Assembly: GCF_030867145.1 (NCBI RefSeq) | Contig: NC_134419.1 | Span: forward strand, 5,669,501 to 5,733,500 | Length of the DNA stretch: 64,000 bases | Direction: 5' to 3' | Source: Opisthocomus hoazin | Lineage: Eukaryota; Chordata; Aves; Opisthocomiformes; Opisthocomidae | Shown here: positions 26,901 through 38,412 of the stretch, piece after piece | Numbering within the stretch: the stretch's first letter is position 1 | Layout: every line of letters starts with the position of its first letter | Made by a program: the position numbers and the translations under genes | The notes under the pieces: generated by a model | What the model was told of the DNA's origin: nothing | The model's input: the letters and a program-made list of their open reading frames with translations, nothing else | Database searches by the model: none

Positions 26901-28645
26901 CTAAATGGATAGCTGTTGCATGGTGTATTCAATAATTGCATTTATGAATAAATGATTAATTATTACCAATGAATCTCTTGCATATTATTGACAAAGGCAC
27001 AGAAGCTGCTTTTCGGCGCTGCTGACTTCCCCATTGTCGAGTGTGAACTGAGCAATTGTCGAGGCTGCTCGCTGAAGAAATTGTCCAAGATTCAGACTTC
27101 TTTGTGTGCCCTGGCTTGCACCAATTAACAGTATAATCTTCTTATTTCAAAAATGCAAACATGAGTAGCCTGAGGGGTCTTGTAAATGCAAATATAAAAC
27201 TATAATTTCAACTTCTCTCTGAGTACCAGAAAGGCTCTTTTTTTTTTGTTTGCCGTTCCAATGACAAGTCTTTTTTTCTTTTCTTTCTCTCGCTTTAAAC
27301 GCAGCACTGAATTCAGCCCAGGGAATTTCAGTGGGGATCATTTTCAGTCAGCAGGTTTGGGGGTGCGGGGAGGCTGAGGCCAGCTGCTGAAAGCCATGGG
27401 CTCCTCTGGCAAAGGCTGGGCTCTGCAGGGTGCAGGGAAGGGTGGATGCTCGGCCCCGCAGCGGAGGCGGCGAGCTGGGCTGGGCAGCGTGCCCGCAGCT
27501 GGCGCGGGGCTGGCCCCCTCGGCTGGGGGAGAATTCCCACGTGAAGATTCTTTCCGCTCGCTTCAGGCATCCGAGAAGCTTAAATTAGGCACCCGCACCT
27601 CTGCCATGGTCAGGGGAAAGAGAGAGAGACCTTGAGAAGTGTCCTCCAAAGGTAGCTTGGCCCGCGGGTGGGTGACTGTCGCCATAGGGCACCATTTTGG
27701 GTCAAAATTAATGTTTTTGTGCACAGTGATATGCAGTCGTACCAGGCAAAAGAGAGCCGTCTCCTCAAAAACAAGGTGGGAGATGGCACCTGAGTGCAGG
27801 TCACTGGGGCGCAGTGAAAGAATTGGAGGAAAGTCCAAGGTCTGTTTTCCCCTTTTTAGACCGCACATATGAAAGTAAAATATGAAAACAGTCACTTTGC
27901 TTTCTTCCTCCCAGGCTGGCCCCTGTATGCCCGGGTATGTGTCTAAACAGATTCCTGGAAAACCTGCCCTTGCCAAGACGCAATCTCTAGCGCCCGGGTT
28001 ACAGTCCGCAGCTCCGCGAGAAGTAGCAGCGAAGCGTGCCCTTGGTGGGGGGTCCGACCTGCCCTCCCTGCCTGCCCGCCTGCCTCTGCAGGCAGGGAAA
28101 CGCCAGGGACGCGGCAGGATTTGTGCCTCGGCTCAGGATTTGGCCCGGCGGTGGTTTGCCCGCACGCAGAAGGAAGGCTGAGGTCAGATACAAGACCAAA
28201 AAAAAAAAGAAGAAAAGTGGTTAGACACTGTCCTGAGCAGTTTCCTTGGGTAGCACACGCTCGTTCCCACTGCCTGCACCCCCAGCCACCCTGCTCGGAG
28301 CTGTGAGCATCACCGTCCCACCACTCCGGCCTCCTGGGAAACCTTTCGTTTAATTCCTTGGTGATTTTTAATTAGACCAAAGGGGCGATTCGCCAACACA
28401 ATCCCTCAGCCCAACTCCAAAGGCCCTTGTTACACTGATTTCATGCAGCCGGCGTTGCTCGTGCAGGAGGACGAAGCTGGGGGTGGTACCGGGCGGGCAG
28501 GTGGCATGGCCAAAGCCACCCCTCAGCCCTGATGACCCTGGGGGTCTGCGGGTGCCACACACCCCGCGTCCCCTCGCGAAGGGTCTGCCTCAGCGCAGGG
28601 AGCAGAGCTGGAGGGCAGGAAGAAAAACAGGGAGAAAGCTGTTTG
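17986..28645. other. Distal upstream DNA of PLPP3, no gene seen
   Basis: No coding similarity is visible. GC-rich sections at about 18500-20100, 22700-23700 and 25270-25570 give long but featureless frames. AT-rich sections at about 21480-22130, 24180-24420 and 26540-27150 lack recognisable repeats and are the likeliest places for enhancers. A short TTA-rich tract lies at 20416-20434 and a T-run at 23730-23741. GC content rises from about 27.35 kb towards the PLPP3 promoter. Confidence 0.6.
26941..27090 (+). promoter_or_regulatory. Candidate enhancer with homeodomain and SOX-like sites
   Basis: An AT-rich block (26941-26990) carries TGATTAATTATT, a typical homeodomain-type sequence. It is followed by four SOX-like motifs: ACAAAG at 26991-26996 and ATTGTC at 27033, 27055 and 27080. 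The last three are spaced 22 and 25 bp apart, close to two DNA helix turns. The position is 2.5 kb upstream of the PLPP3 start codon. Regulatory function is inference from motif density. Confidence 0.3.
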
Positions 28646-28711
28646 AAGTTATTTGTTACTAGTTTTCTCCCCTTCGCCAAGTTATTTGTTACTAGCTTTC
28701 TCCCCTTCGCC
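28646..28711. repeat. 33-bp tandem duplication
   Basis: Two adjacent 33-bp copies (28646-28678 and 28679-28711) differ at one base: AGTTTT in the first and AGCTTT in the second. Such near identity points to a recent local duplication. It lies about 0.9 kb upstream of the PLPP3 start codon. Confidence 0.9.
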
Positions 28712-28764
28712 CCGTTAGCACCTTTCAGAGCCCTCCAGCCTTGGCTCGGCCGGTTGTTTTCCTT

Positions 28765-28779
28765 CCCCCCCCCCCCCCC
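28765..28779 (+). repeat. C-homopolymer (15 bp)
   Basis: Fifteen C in a row in the PLPP3 upstream region. It is one of three long C-runs within 1.2 kb around the promoter; the others are at 29551-29580 and 29886-29903. Confidence 0.9.
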
Positions 28780-29084
28780 TCCCGTTGCACTCCTCTCTGG
28801 TTTGCGAACGCTAGAGGCTCCCTCCTTCTGCTCTGCGAAAAAAAAAAACTTTAGTTCCTGACTCTTTTTTTTTTTTTTTTAAACTTCCCTCAGGAAAAAA
28901 ATGTGGAGTTAATTATCTATGTAAAATGTCAGATGCAGGAAAGGGGCTGTGCTTACTTGGATATCCCATCCGAGGCGAAGTGACTGATTTTTTTCTCTCT
29001 CTCTCTTTCTGTTTTTTTTTTTTTTTTCCTGAGGGGTGGAAAGGACCTCGCGAAATAAAAGTGCAGCGAGCGGCCGGCGGCTCC

Positions 29085-29549
29085 CAGAGCGGCCGGGGCG
29101 GGCACGGCCGGAGCCCCCAGCGCGGAGCAGCGCGGAGCCCACCTGCCCCCGGCAGCCAGCACCGCCCGGCTCCTCGCTCCGCACCTTCCCCCTTCCCTCA
29201 CCGAGATTTTGAGATTATAGCTATTTTTTTTATTATTGTTTTTTCTTTTTTATCCCTCCCCCCAGCTTTTCCTCCAGGACTTTTCCACCGCCTTGGGACA
29301 CCCGCAAACTTCTCCCTCGTTCCTCCCCCCTTCCCTTTGCTGGTGGTTTCGTGCTTGTTTTGGCTTTTTTTTTTTTTTTTTTTTCTCCTCTCCTCTGTGT
29401 GTGTGTGTGTGTCTGTGGAAGACCCGCCTGCTTTTCGCCTCCCGAGCCCCACCGGAGAGGCCGGGAGCGGCTCCGGCAGCGGCTCCCCGGCGCACCGCCT
29501 GCCAGCCCGGCCCGGCTCGGCTCGGCTCGGCCCGGCCCGGGCGCTCGCC

Positions 29550-29581
<32 letters not shown>

Positions 29582-29584
29582 ATA
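29085..29584 (+). other. PLPP3: Probable PLPP3 5' untranslated leader
   Basis: No ATG occurs on the + strand from 28935 to 29584, a 650-bp gap that fits a leader selected against upstream starts. The leader has T-rich parts (20 T at 29365-29384), a TG repeat at 29396-29412, a pentameric GGCTC/GGCCC repeat at about 29505-29541 and 30 C at 29551-29580. The 5' end given is a guess from the TATA-like sequence. Whether an intron lies in the leader cannot be told. Confidence 0.45.
29551..29580 (+). repeat. C-homopolymer (30 bp) just before the start codon
   Basis: Thirty consecutive C end four bases before the PLPP3 ATG (spacer GATA). The opposite strand is a G30 run with G-quadruplex potential, and the C strand could form an i-motif or bind poly(C)-binding proteins. 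Runs this long mutate quickly and are hard to sequence, so the true length may differ. Confidence 0.9.
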
Positions 29585-29723
29585 ATGCAGAGCTACAAGT
29601 ACGATAAGGCGATCCCGCCGGAGAGCAAGAACGGGGGCAGCCCGGCGCTGAACAACAACCCGGCCAAGAGCAGCAGCAAGAAAGCCCTGCTCATCTGCCT
29701 CGACTGCCTCTGCCTCGTCATGG
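29585..29723 (+). CDS. PLPP3: PLPP3 coding exon 1 (residues 1-46 and part of 47)
   Basis: The exon encodes the cytosolic N-terminus and the first half of TM1 of phospholipid phosphatase 3. The start MQSYKYDKAI followed by PESKNGGSPALNNNP is diagnostic of PLPP3 and separates it from PLPP1 and PLPP2. The ATG at 29585 has A at -3, a good initiation context, and gives the same N-terminus as the human protein. A polar, lysine-rich stretch (residues 27-33) precedes the hydrophobic segment ALLICLDCLCLVM. TM1 has three cysteines (38, 41, 43), one more than the human sequence as I recall it. The donor is ATGG|GTGAGC, and the split codon 47 (G|CT, Ala) is completed by exon 2. No in-frame stop separates the exon from the leader upstream, but there is no upstream ATG either. 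Confidence 0.96.
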
Positions 29724-29885
29724 GTGAGCAGCCGCGGGGCCCCCGCTCCCCCCCGCCCCGGGAAAGTTTCGCCGGGCTCGGGAGGGACGGAGGGAGGGCG
29801 GGAGGAGCTCGGCCGCGCCGCTTCCCCAACAAAAGCGGAGCGGGGCTCGGCGGCCGGGCAGCGCGTCCCGCCGGGGTCACTGCCG

Positions 29886-29903
29886 CCCCCCCCCCCCCCC
29901 CCC
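29886..29903 (+). repeat. C-homopolymer (18 bp) in intron 1
   Basis: Eighteen C lie 160 bp after the exon 1 donor, within the CpG island. This is the third long C-run around the promoter. Confidence 0.9.
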
Positions 29904-32900
29904 TTCGTTTACCGATTACTGTTTGTTTTATGGCTTGCTTGCTCGCTTCCCCCCACCGCCATGTCGCGACCGGGCGGTGTCGCGGAGCGGCCCCCGGAGG
30001 TGCCCCGCGGGTCGGGGCCCGCAGCCCGGCGGGGCCCGGGGCCGGCTCCGGGCGGAGGCAGCGCTCCGCGGACCGCGCAGCCGGGCTGTGCTCCGGGGTT
30101 TTCCCCGTCGTGGGGGAGAAACACCAAAAAGAAGCCCTTGCCGCTCTGGTTCCTGCGGGTTGCTCGGTGCCGGCTGTGCCAGCGGTCCTTCTCCCCCCTT
30201 CCCTCTCCCCCCCTCGCACCCAGGGGCAGGCGTCTCGCTAAAACTCTATTGACAAAGAAGGCTTTGAAGGGCTCTGCGGCGTCTGGCAGCCCCTGGCAGA
30301 GGTCTGGGCTCGCTGGCCTGCTCGGCTCTTGGAAGTGGAGGAGACCTGTCAGCAGCCCGTCTCGGGAGGGTTCTGCATGCCGGAACATCGGCCGTTCAGT
30401 GACGGCCGCGATGCTGAATATTTAATTGCCAGGCACGGGCAGGGGGAATCAACGGGCTCCCAACAAAGAGATTAATAACGCGGCAGCACGTGAGTTGAGT
30501 ACTCCAGGCACCACGGTCTTCAAAACAATTCTTTCTGCTTAGAGGCCGTGGGGTTTTTTTTTAAAGACTGTCAGTTTGATTTAATTTTTATGCAGTTTAT
30601 TGGTCATCTGGTGTGTATTACGAGGCACTAATACGTTAAGAAGAGAGGCATGGTTTTCTCTTTGTATTCCCACAAGAACAGAGGCCGGTGCAGAAAGCTT
30701 CATCTTCTTGTATCTGGAAAAAATAAAAATACTTGAGAGCCCATATATGAAACTAATAGAAGCAGAAACATAGCTAGCTTGACTTACCTCACTTATTTAA
30801 ACAGAAGATTGGATTCCTGGTGAAACAGCTCCTAGGAGTCAGAACTTTTAAAACTTTTTATTTATGCAAGTTTTCTTAACTGCAGGCATTCCTGGCACCA
30901 GTGAGTGCTGTCTGAATGGCTGAAGGGTTTTTCTTCCCCGCCTCTAGACTAAGGGTCCCAACTGCAAAAGCAGTTGGTGGACATGTGTTATTCTACTTGT
31001 GATAGTTTGGGTAAACAGAACTTATCGAGCATCACTGGAAGGCTTTGTTAGCGGGGAATAATGTGATACGGCAGAAACTCAGAGTGTTGCTTTGTTTCAC
31101 GTTGCTACAGGTGGAAATCAGAAAGTAAACACTGAGATGGAGTGCTGTTCTTTGGGTTTTTTTGTGATTTTTTTTTTTCTTTTTTAAAGTGTGAGGAGCA
31201 TTTAGAGGTAAGAGCATGAATTCAACAGCTGAAGGAAACTTTAGGTCTGGCTGGTCACCGGCAGGTGAAGAGCACGAGTGGGAGGTGGTAGGGGAGGTGA
31301 TTGCGTGATGGGTAGCCCGTGATGTGTGTTTGGGGATGGGCTGTTCAGATACACCCAGACCAAGTATCGGACCTGCCGGTGGATGACGGGGCAGGAGCTG
31401 CTCTGAATGCCAGCTGCCCCACTCACAGGTGTGCTGGCTTGCTCTTCTGTCTGCCTTTTGCTAGGGAAGACTAAGCTTATAGTTTCCAAGCACTTGATTC
31501 CCAATTTTCTTCCTTCCTGAGCTTGTCAAAAAAAACCCCACTTTGAAGGTGGAAAAAAAGGTACAGCTCTAGCTGAAGGCTTTAAGGGAAAGTTGGACAG
31601 ATGCAAGTTGATGAGTATTTACACGTTCAGTAAAAAAACAGAGCCCTGTGTAAGATAATGAGAAGGAGAATTGGGTGAAGTGACTTGTTTCAACGTGGAT
31701 GTACCCAGTAGAGGTCTTCTGCTGGCGCATGTAGGCATGCGGCCAGTGGCCTCCCAGTGCAGTTAAACTGAGTTATGCCTCTTGAGTGGCTGCCCAAAGA
31801 CGTTCGGAGCGGCAGGGAAACAGAAGGCGTTTTCTCGTTTGAGGACCACTGTAGGAAATATTAAAAGCGGTCATTTGATTTGCAGAGGTCTGTGATGCTG
31901 CCTTGGCCGCTGTTGCGGGTACTGCCGCAATTCTGACCCGAATTGGTTTTCTGTGGTGGGGGGAAATGAAAAGAATAAACTGTGGCTGAAATGTCTTTCA
32001 GAAATGACACGCGTCAGCTGTCTGTGAGGTTGTGGATGTGTACAACCCCTTCTTTGTTTACACACACATTTAAACAAATTACCCAGGAGACAATTACCAT
32101 AAACATCTAAGAAAGTCAGAATAAGGAAAGCGGAACTATCAGGAGCTTCCTTCAGCTTTGATTTGGCGCGAGGCGTTAGAAAGATCCACTCTGTCTTTCA
32201 CTGTTAAGTAATATGATGCTCTTGATAATAAGTGCATAAGGGGAAGATATGTATCTTCGTTCCTTGGGGATCACGGGGAGCAAAGTCGTCCAGCCATCGG
32301 CAGCAGTGCGTTGCTGGTGGAGTAGGCTGGATGGAGATCCGCTGAGCCAGACCCCCCATGTCTCCTGCATTTCTAGCTTGGGTTGGGTCGTCGGGGAGCG
32401 GAGCGTTTCCCAACGCCCCACTCCTCTAACGAGTGCACTTTGCACTGACAAACCTCTGGTTTCTTGCACGAGCAAGAGGTTTCATCACCAACGCTGGGAA
32501 CTTCCCAGAAATTTCATGTCGGCGCTTAACTCGGTGAAAGAGGTAGAAAAGAACTGAGTGTGCATTTATTAAAGCAGGTCATCCGAAGGGGGAAAATGAC
32601 TTTCTCCATCTGCTTCCTCCTCCTGGGAGGGCTCTGTTTAGAGAATTAGAAGATGCTTCCTGAAATTGTTAGGGCCGTGGGCGAGCCCGGTGGCGTGGCA
32701 GAGCCCCTGCCGCCCCATCGCCATCTCGCTGGTCACCATGACGCATCTTAAAATGTGACTGAGGGCCTGAAGTTGCCCCTGCTAAGCTGGTGGGTGACTT
32801 TGTGCTGGAGAGCAGCAAAATGCGAGGTGTGATGGGAGGACCTCACGCTCCCTTCATCTGACCGTCCTCAGCCCGATCGCAGCCCAAGTCTTTTTGCTAC

Positions 32901-35900
32901 GAGTTTCTTGCACCTCCTGTCCCGAGCGTGGAGCCGTTACTGGGGGGGTGACTGGTGCGACTTTGGCTGGGTCAGGTCCCACGGGGTGGCTTTTCTTGGC
33001 ACCGTGGGGTTTTGGTGCCGGAAAGCAGCACTGTGCAGAGCTGCGGCAACCGGCCACCGCCTTCCTGCAGCAGACATGGGCCGGCTGGGGAAAAGCCTCC
33101 TGCCATGACCCCTGAGGTGGGGTGTTTTGGAGGCTGGGCCCCACAGATGGAGCATCTAGGGTTAAGTTTACTCTTCTCAGACCCGCCGCTTTGCTTTTTC
33201 AGCGGGGACTCCCCATGTTCCGCAAACGCTGAGCAGCCACCTGCGCTCTGCTCGACGGGCACCAACTCAAGCGTTGGGTCTCGGGAGAGGGGAAGGCGGT
33301 GTCAGCAAGGCCGATGAGGGCAGACGAGGGTCTTCGGTAGCTTGTATTTGCGCAGCTTGCACAGGTAGAACAGCTCCCAAGAAGTCCTGCTCGTGCTATA
33401 AAATAGAGGGATTTCGTCTGGCATACCCGCTTCCTAGGCGCGTGGAAATTGGGTTTATGGGAGCAGATGTTTCAGGCTGGTGAGATGTAAACTGCGCGTA
33501 ATTTACCACCCTTCTTGTTTTCTGTCTCTAATTTAATTTTCTGTCTTTTGTCAATCCTGGTTAATCTGTACAACTGAAGTTTTACAACAACAGACGGAAG
33601 GACCTCTTACGACCTGAATATCTCTTCAGCTTTCTCACAAATTTGGCATCTCCTCTTCTGTAGCGAGCTTGATGCTAAAATGAACTTTGAAAGTAAATAT
33701 TTACACTAGCAGGACCTTGACATGTTTATGTAAGTAGGGATATAATCTTATAATTTAGGCTAACAGTTTAGATTACTCTTAACTTTCCTCTTCTGCCTAG
33801 AAAATTGTGTCGCCATCCAGCTTTCGGAACCAAAAAGGGTTTGAGCTCTGCCAGCGGCCCTGTCGCTCCGCCATGAAAATCGGCGCAAGCAGGCCTGGGA
33901 TTGTCACTGAAGTGTAAGCAGTGGGCGGAATCAAAGATGAGTGATGAGGTTAGAGTTATTTGGATGCTGTAAAGTTGAATTTGATGAGCTATGCAACTTT
34001 GCTTTGTTTGGGTTGAGGTTGGTTTGGTTGTTTTTCTTTTTACTTTTAAGACTACCCTGCTGTGCAGGGCTCACTTGTCGTGTAGGTAACATCTTTCTAT
34101 CCACTCCTGAAGAAACTGCTTACTGAACCATTTCTTATTTTTAGTAAGGGATAGCGAGATCTGACTATACTAAACCAGCCGGGCAGTCCCAGCGCCTTGG
34201 CGTTGTCTTCTCCATGCCATGTCTTCTCCGTGTTGGGGAGAACTGGGTCCATACCACACGTAAGAAGCTGCGTGGGTGGAGAGTCGTCAGCGTGTTTTGA
34301 GCATCCCTAGATGGGGTTTGGTCGTTAATGTTTATGTATCGCCTATTTTTAATACCTGTAGGATCTCTTGGCGGCAGCAAGCTACCTGCGAGGCAGCAGG
34401 GTCTGTCGCTGGGATGGCTGATCTGGAAGTGCTTTGGCAGTGGTGGGTTTGCAGAGGTGGCATCTTGGCATGGGGTCGTGTGGTTGTACCCCACCGTAAC
34501 TTGGGAATAAAGGAGCTTTTTTGAGCCTTGAAAAGCTGCTTATTAAACCAACAGTCAGTATCTAAGCATGATACCTATCCTTACTTTTGCCCCTCGCTTG
34601 AAAGACCAAAGGAGCCAAAGATGACTGGAAGAAAAGATGAGAGAGAAATATTTTGGAGGCGCTTAAATACACGCGGGGTTTTTTTTTGCATTGGCTTTAT
34701 GAAAACCAAAAGAAACCTATCAAGAGCAGGTTATTAATGACAATTGTAGTAGGGATGTTAATTGCAGAAGAAGGAAGTGCTGTACCTATTGCAGACCGAG
34801 TCCTTGGAGGTATAAATCTGCTGGCTTTCCTGAGTCGGTGGAATTTGGCCAGCCTGAAGATGTGTCTCTAGGAAAGCAGAATTACGTGCAGCTCCTTCAT
34901 GGCCAGAAGTGCTCTGAATCTTATGTACCTGCTGCTGCTGAGACAGGCAGGAGATGGGATCACAATTACAGTAGATGACATTTTTTTTTTGTTTTAATGT
35001 CTGTTTGTGGTGAGCACAGAAAATAATACAAACATCACTCCCAGATCAAACAGAGTATTTTTATACCCTTTAAATCTCAATTTAATATGCATGCCTTTCT
35101 GAGGCTGTTTTGGTCTGACTTTCTTTGTCTAGCTACAGGCTGACAGTATATCCTCCAGATGCATGTGCCTCCGTATACCGCCCAAAGATGGTTTGCATAC
35201 CACAGCTGGGGAACCCGCGCTGCACGGGCACGGTCTTGCAAACCAGGGCTCCTCTTTAGTGCCTGCATCTGAGATAGGAAGGGTGTTTGCATCCTGCTGT
35301 CTCTCTCTGAAACGACTTAAAAGAGGGAGGAAAAAAGCCCCAGCTCCGCTTGTAGCTTGCTCTGGCGGAGCAGACTCCATCCTCTCCGTTTCCTTCATAC
35401 AATGCTCCCGCTTCATCCCTGGTAATCCAGAAGGGACCGTTGTGGTCGCCCAGTCTGCCTGCGCCTCAAACAAGGGCATGCCTGTTGTAGGCAGCATGGG
35501 GAAAGGCAGCAGCCTTCAAGCCCTCCTCTTCCAGCGTCAACGCAGCCGGCGCTGAGAACAGCAGCTTCCCCCGGCCCCGTGCGTCCCCGGGGGCAGCAGG
35601 GAAACCCCCTCCCCGGATGCGGCTTTCCCTCCTGCGCAGCAGGATGCTGGCTGGGGTTTTAGTACAAGTGCTGTCATATTTTTTTTCAATTTCTTTTTGT
35701 TCTGTCCTAGGGCCCTGGCTTCTGCAGTTGTGTTGGATTTTTTTGATAGGTCGGGTTTCATATTTCAAAAAAAAAGGCTTGAAAATGAGAATTGAGTGAA
35801 TGATAAAGCCCCATAAAAAGAGGTGAATCAAAGTAATCCAGCATTTATTCTGTAACTACAATGTCTGAAGTCAGTTTTTCTGAATATGCTTGACGATTGT

Positions 35901-38412
35901 TATTTTTTTCTTACTGGCTGGTGTGGCAGAGCTGTGGGAGCCCTGCTGTGCTTTCGCCCTTGCTAACATGGTCCTGCCTGCATGGGGGTCCTGCCTGCAC
36001 CCAGCCTTCGGTCTGGCTTTGCAGATACCTCAGCTGGGAAGGTCTCGCCACAAGCTGGGAAGAGGCTGCCCCGTCTGTCACACCTCCTCATGGATCAGCG
36101 TGGCCTGTTTCTCAGAAAGGCATTTGTATCCCTTTCAAAGCCATTCCATCTGTCCTCCATTTGCTTTCTCCCGTGACATCTACCTTGGAGAAGCACTACC
36201 TGCCCCGCAATTTTAGCAGGCGAAAAGCTCCTTAGCGCTGATCGGGTGTCTGTGTACAGGGTTGTGTTGGAGCAGCTGTTGGGAAGTGATGGTCAAGAAG
36301 CCCTTCTTGCCTTTCGGCTGCACGCGATGGCATAGTTGTGACGGTGGGATCATGATCAGCAGCAGTTGCTCCTCAAGTTAGACCTGAGGAGGCACATGTC
36401 ACCGATAAAGAGGAACCTGAAGTGTGTTCATACAGCTTTTAATGCAAACCATTGGAAAACTGGCCTTAAGCAGAAGTTTGTTACCAAGACCATGTATTAA
36501 TGAGTCTGAAAATTAGGTTTGTTGTGGCGGGTTCCTCAGTGTCAGAAATTCCTGTAAACTCCATCCTGTCAAGTTGGTCATGGAAGTGGGCTTGTTTTTC
36601 ACATGCGTTGGATGTTTTGAAGACAGAGGGTTGAAAGCTGACTCTCTGCATCAAGTAGATGTTATAAGCAGAACATGTAATATAACTCCAGAGCTTCTGA
36701 TGCTTTGAAAATGCCTGTGCTCTTTATGCTGTATGTTCTCATTCCAGCGTTGCCTGTAGCTCGCACCCTTATATGAGCTTGTCTTATCTGAGCATGTGGT
36801 GCTCTCAGTTGGGAGCTACAGGGCTAGGCTGGGGATGCCAGCCAAAGTCCAAATGAAGCTGCAGTTGGTCTGACAGTGCTGATGACACTGAATCAGTGGA
36901 GAATGTTCATAACCCTCTGGTACTTTTCCATAATTCTTCACCCCTAGCCCAAAATGACATGAAAGCTGTGTTGACCATAGCATAGAGAAGCTTGGGCGAT
37001 GCCTGCAGCCTTTCTGATAAAACATAGTGAAGGGCTTAGCCTATGGTGCCTGAGAGATGCAGCAAATTGGGGCTGGATTGGTGTTGGTGGGCTAATCCAG
37101 ACCTTGCCCTGAACACCGAAGGTAGCTGTGGCATGGAGATGTCCTTCGCTGCCAGGGGAGTTTGCAGACAGCAGGCTGGACCTCTTGGAGCCGCTTCAGC
37201 TTTGCTGGTTGGAGGAGGCGAGAACAGCGTGGTTCTTCCTTCCACGGGTTTAAACAGAAGAAGTGAAAGTTGCTGGTTAGTGGTTTTGGGCAGCCATCCC
37301 ATTTGAAACAAATGATGCTCCCTCTGAGAGCTCCCTTCTCCCAGCAGCGTCAGGGTTGCAGCCTGCTGTGCGCGAAGGAAGTGACAAGCTGCATGGCATC
37401 CTGTAATTAGCTTTCACCTGGTTTTACTGTAAATTAGTGAGAACGACGGCCATTTTTGAAAGATTTTACAGCAGCGCCCCAGTGTCTGATCAAGCGTGTG
37501 CTGGAGACAGGCACTGCGTGGAGATATTAATTGCATGGCCATTCATTCAGCAAGTGCTTGTGCAAAGCTGAGACATCATCGTGTGCCTCAAAGCATCCAG
37601 CCGCAGAATCTGAAAGCCAACGTGCCAAATGGGGTCTGGGCTTTCTGTCTTCTCGACGCTTGGCAAGTTATTTATGACCTCGGTTCTGGCGTGGTGTGAT
37701 GGGCCTTCGTTTAAGCCTGGCTGCAAGGCTCAGCTCTAGGCTGGCCGGAGCAAGCAGCCATCCCAGCCCTGGTTGTGAATCCCACCGACCTTGACAGCGA
37801 GGTTTTTGCTCTGGTCTTTGTAGCAGCGTAGCGGCCGTGGCAACTGGTCCTGCACGCCAAGCATTTTGAGGGCTTCCAAGGCTTTTCTCTAAAGCCCACC
37901 ACTCTTTAAAGTGTTAGTTTCCAAAGGGAGAGTCGAAAATAGCTTGGCAAAATGCTGATAAGCAGGTCTGGTCAGTGAACGCTGAGTGCGTTTATGTTCG
38001 GAGTGATGCTCGCGGGGTAATTTTGGGTGGACGGTAAGCTGATGGCAGGCGGCAGAACTCCTTTGAAGCCGATAGCTGTGAATCAGTTTCTGGAGCTGCT
38101 CTCTGATCACTGATCAGATGGCACTTGCTTTTTGGGGAGCTGCTTGTCCCTCTGATTCCTGGGCTGCAGCCTAGCCGAAGCCCCAGGGGAGTCCCGTGCC
38201 AGGGTTGGAGCCCTGCTGCCCTTGGTCCTGCCCAGGCACGTCGCAGGGGAGGTTTGTGCCTCTGGGAATCTCTAAGGAGACCGGGAGCATGAAGGAGCAC
38301 CACTTCTGCGCGTGAGCAGGGAGCTGGAGCAGGGTGAGGGCACACTTTGAAGGCAATATTTCCAGAACGGATACACCCAAGTGCCCACTGGGGTTTTCAG
38401 AGCTACCGATGT

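Larger units (their letters stand above)
29040..30250. promoter_or_regulatory. PLPP3: CpG island over PLPP3 promoter and exon 1
   Basis: CpG dinucleotides are dense from about 29045 through about 30250, in contrast to the DNA on either side. The island covers the presumed start region, the leader, coding exon 1 and the first 0.5 kb of intron 1. A GC box (GGGGCGGG, SP/KLF type) lies at 29095-29102. A weak TATA-like AATAAAAG is at 29054-29061, which would place a start near 29085-29095 if used. PLPP3 in mammalian endothelium is known to be induced by KLF2, so KLF-type boxes are expected here. The exact transcription start cannot be read from the sequence. Confidence 0.75.

Noticed and set aside
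1..29000. PRKAA2 exons expected on this side from mammalian gene order
   Set aside because: I looked for the conserved kinase N-terminus and ATP-binding loop and saw none. The gene is probably further left.
29351..29584. N-terminal extension of PLPP3 read through the leader
   Set aside because: The frame is open but has no ATG, it would read poly-Phe and poly-Pro from homopolymers, and the family starts at the MQ.YKYDK methionine.
29593..30388. Antisense and alternate-frame ORFs over the CpG island (up to 233 codons)
   Set aside because: They are GC-driven shadows of exon 1 and intron 1, rich in Pro, Arg and Gly.
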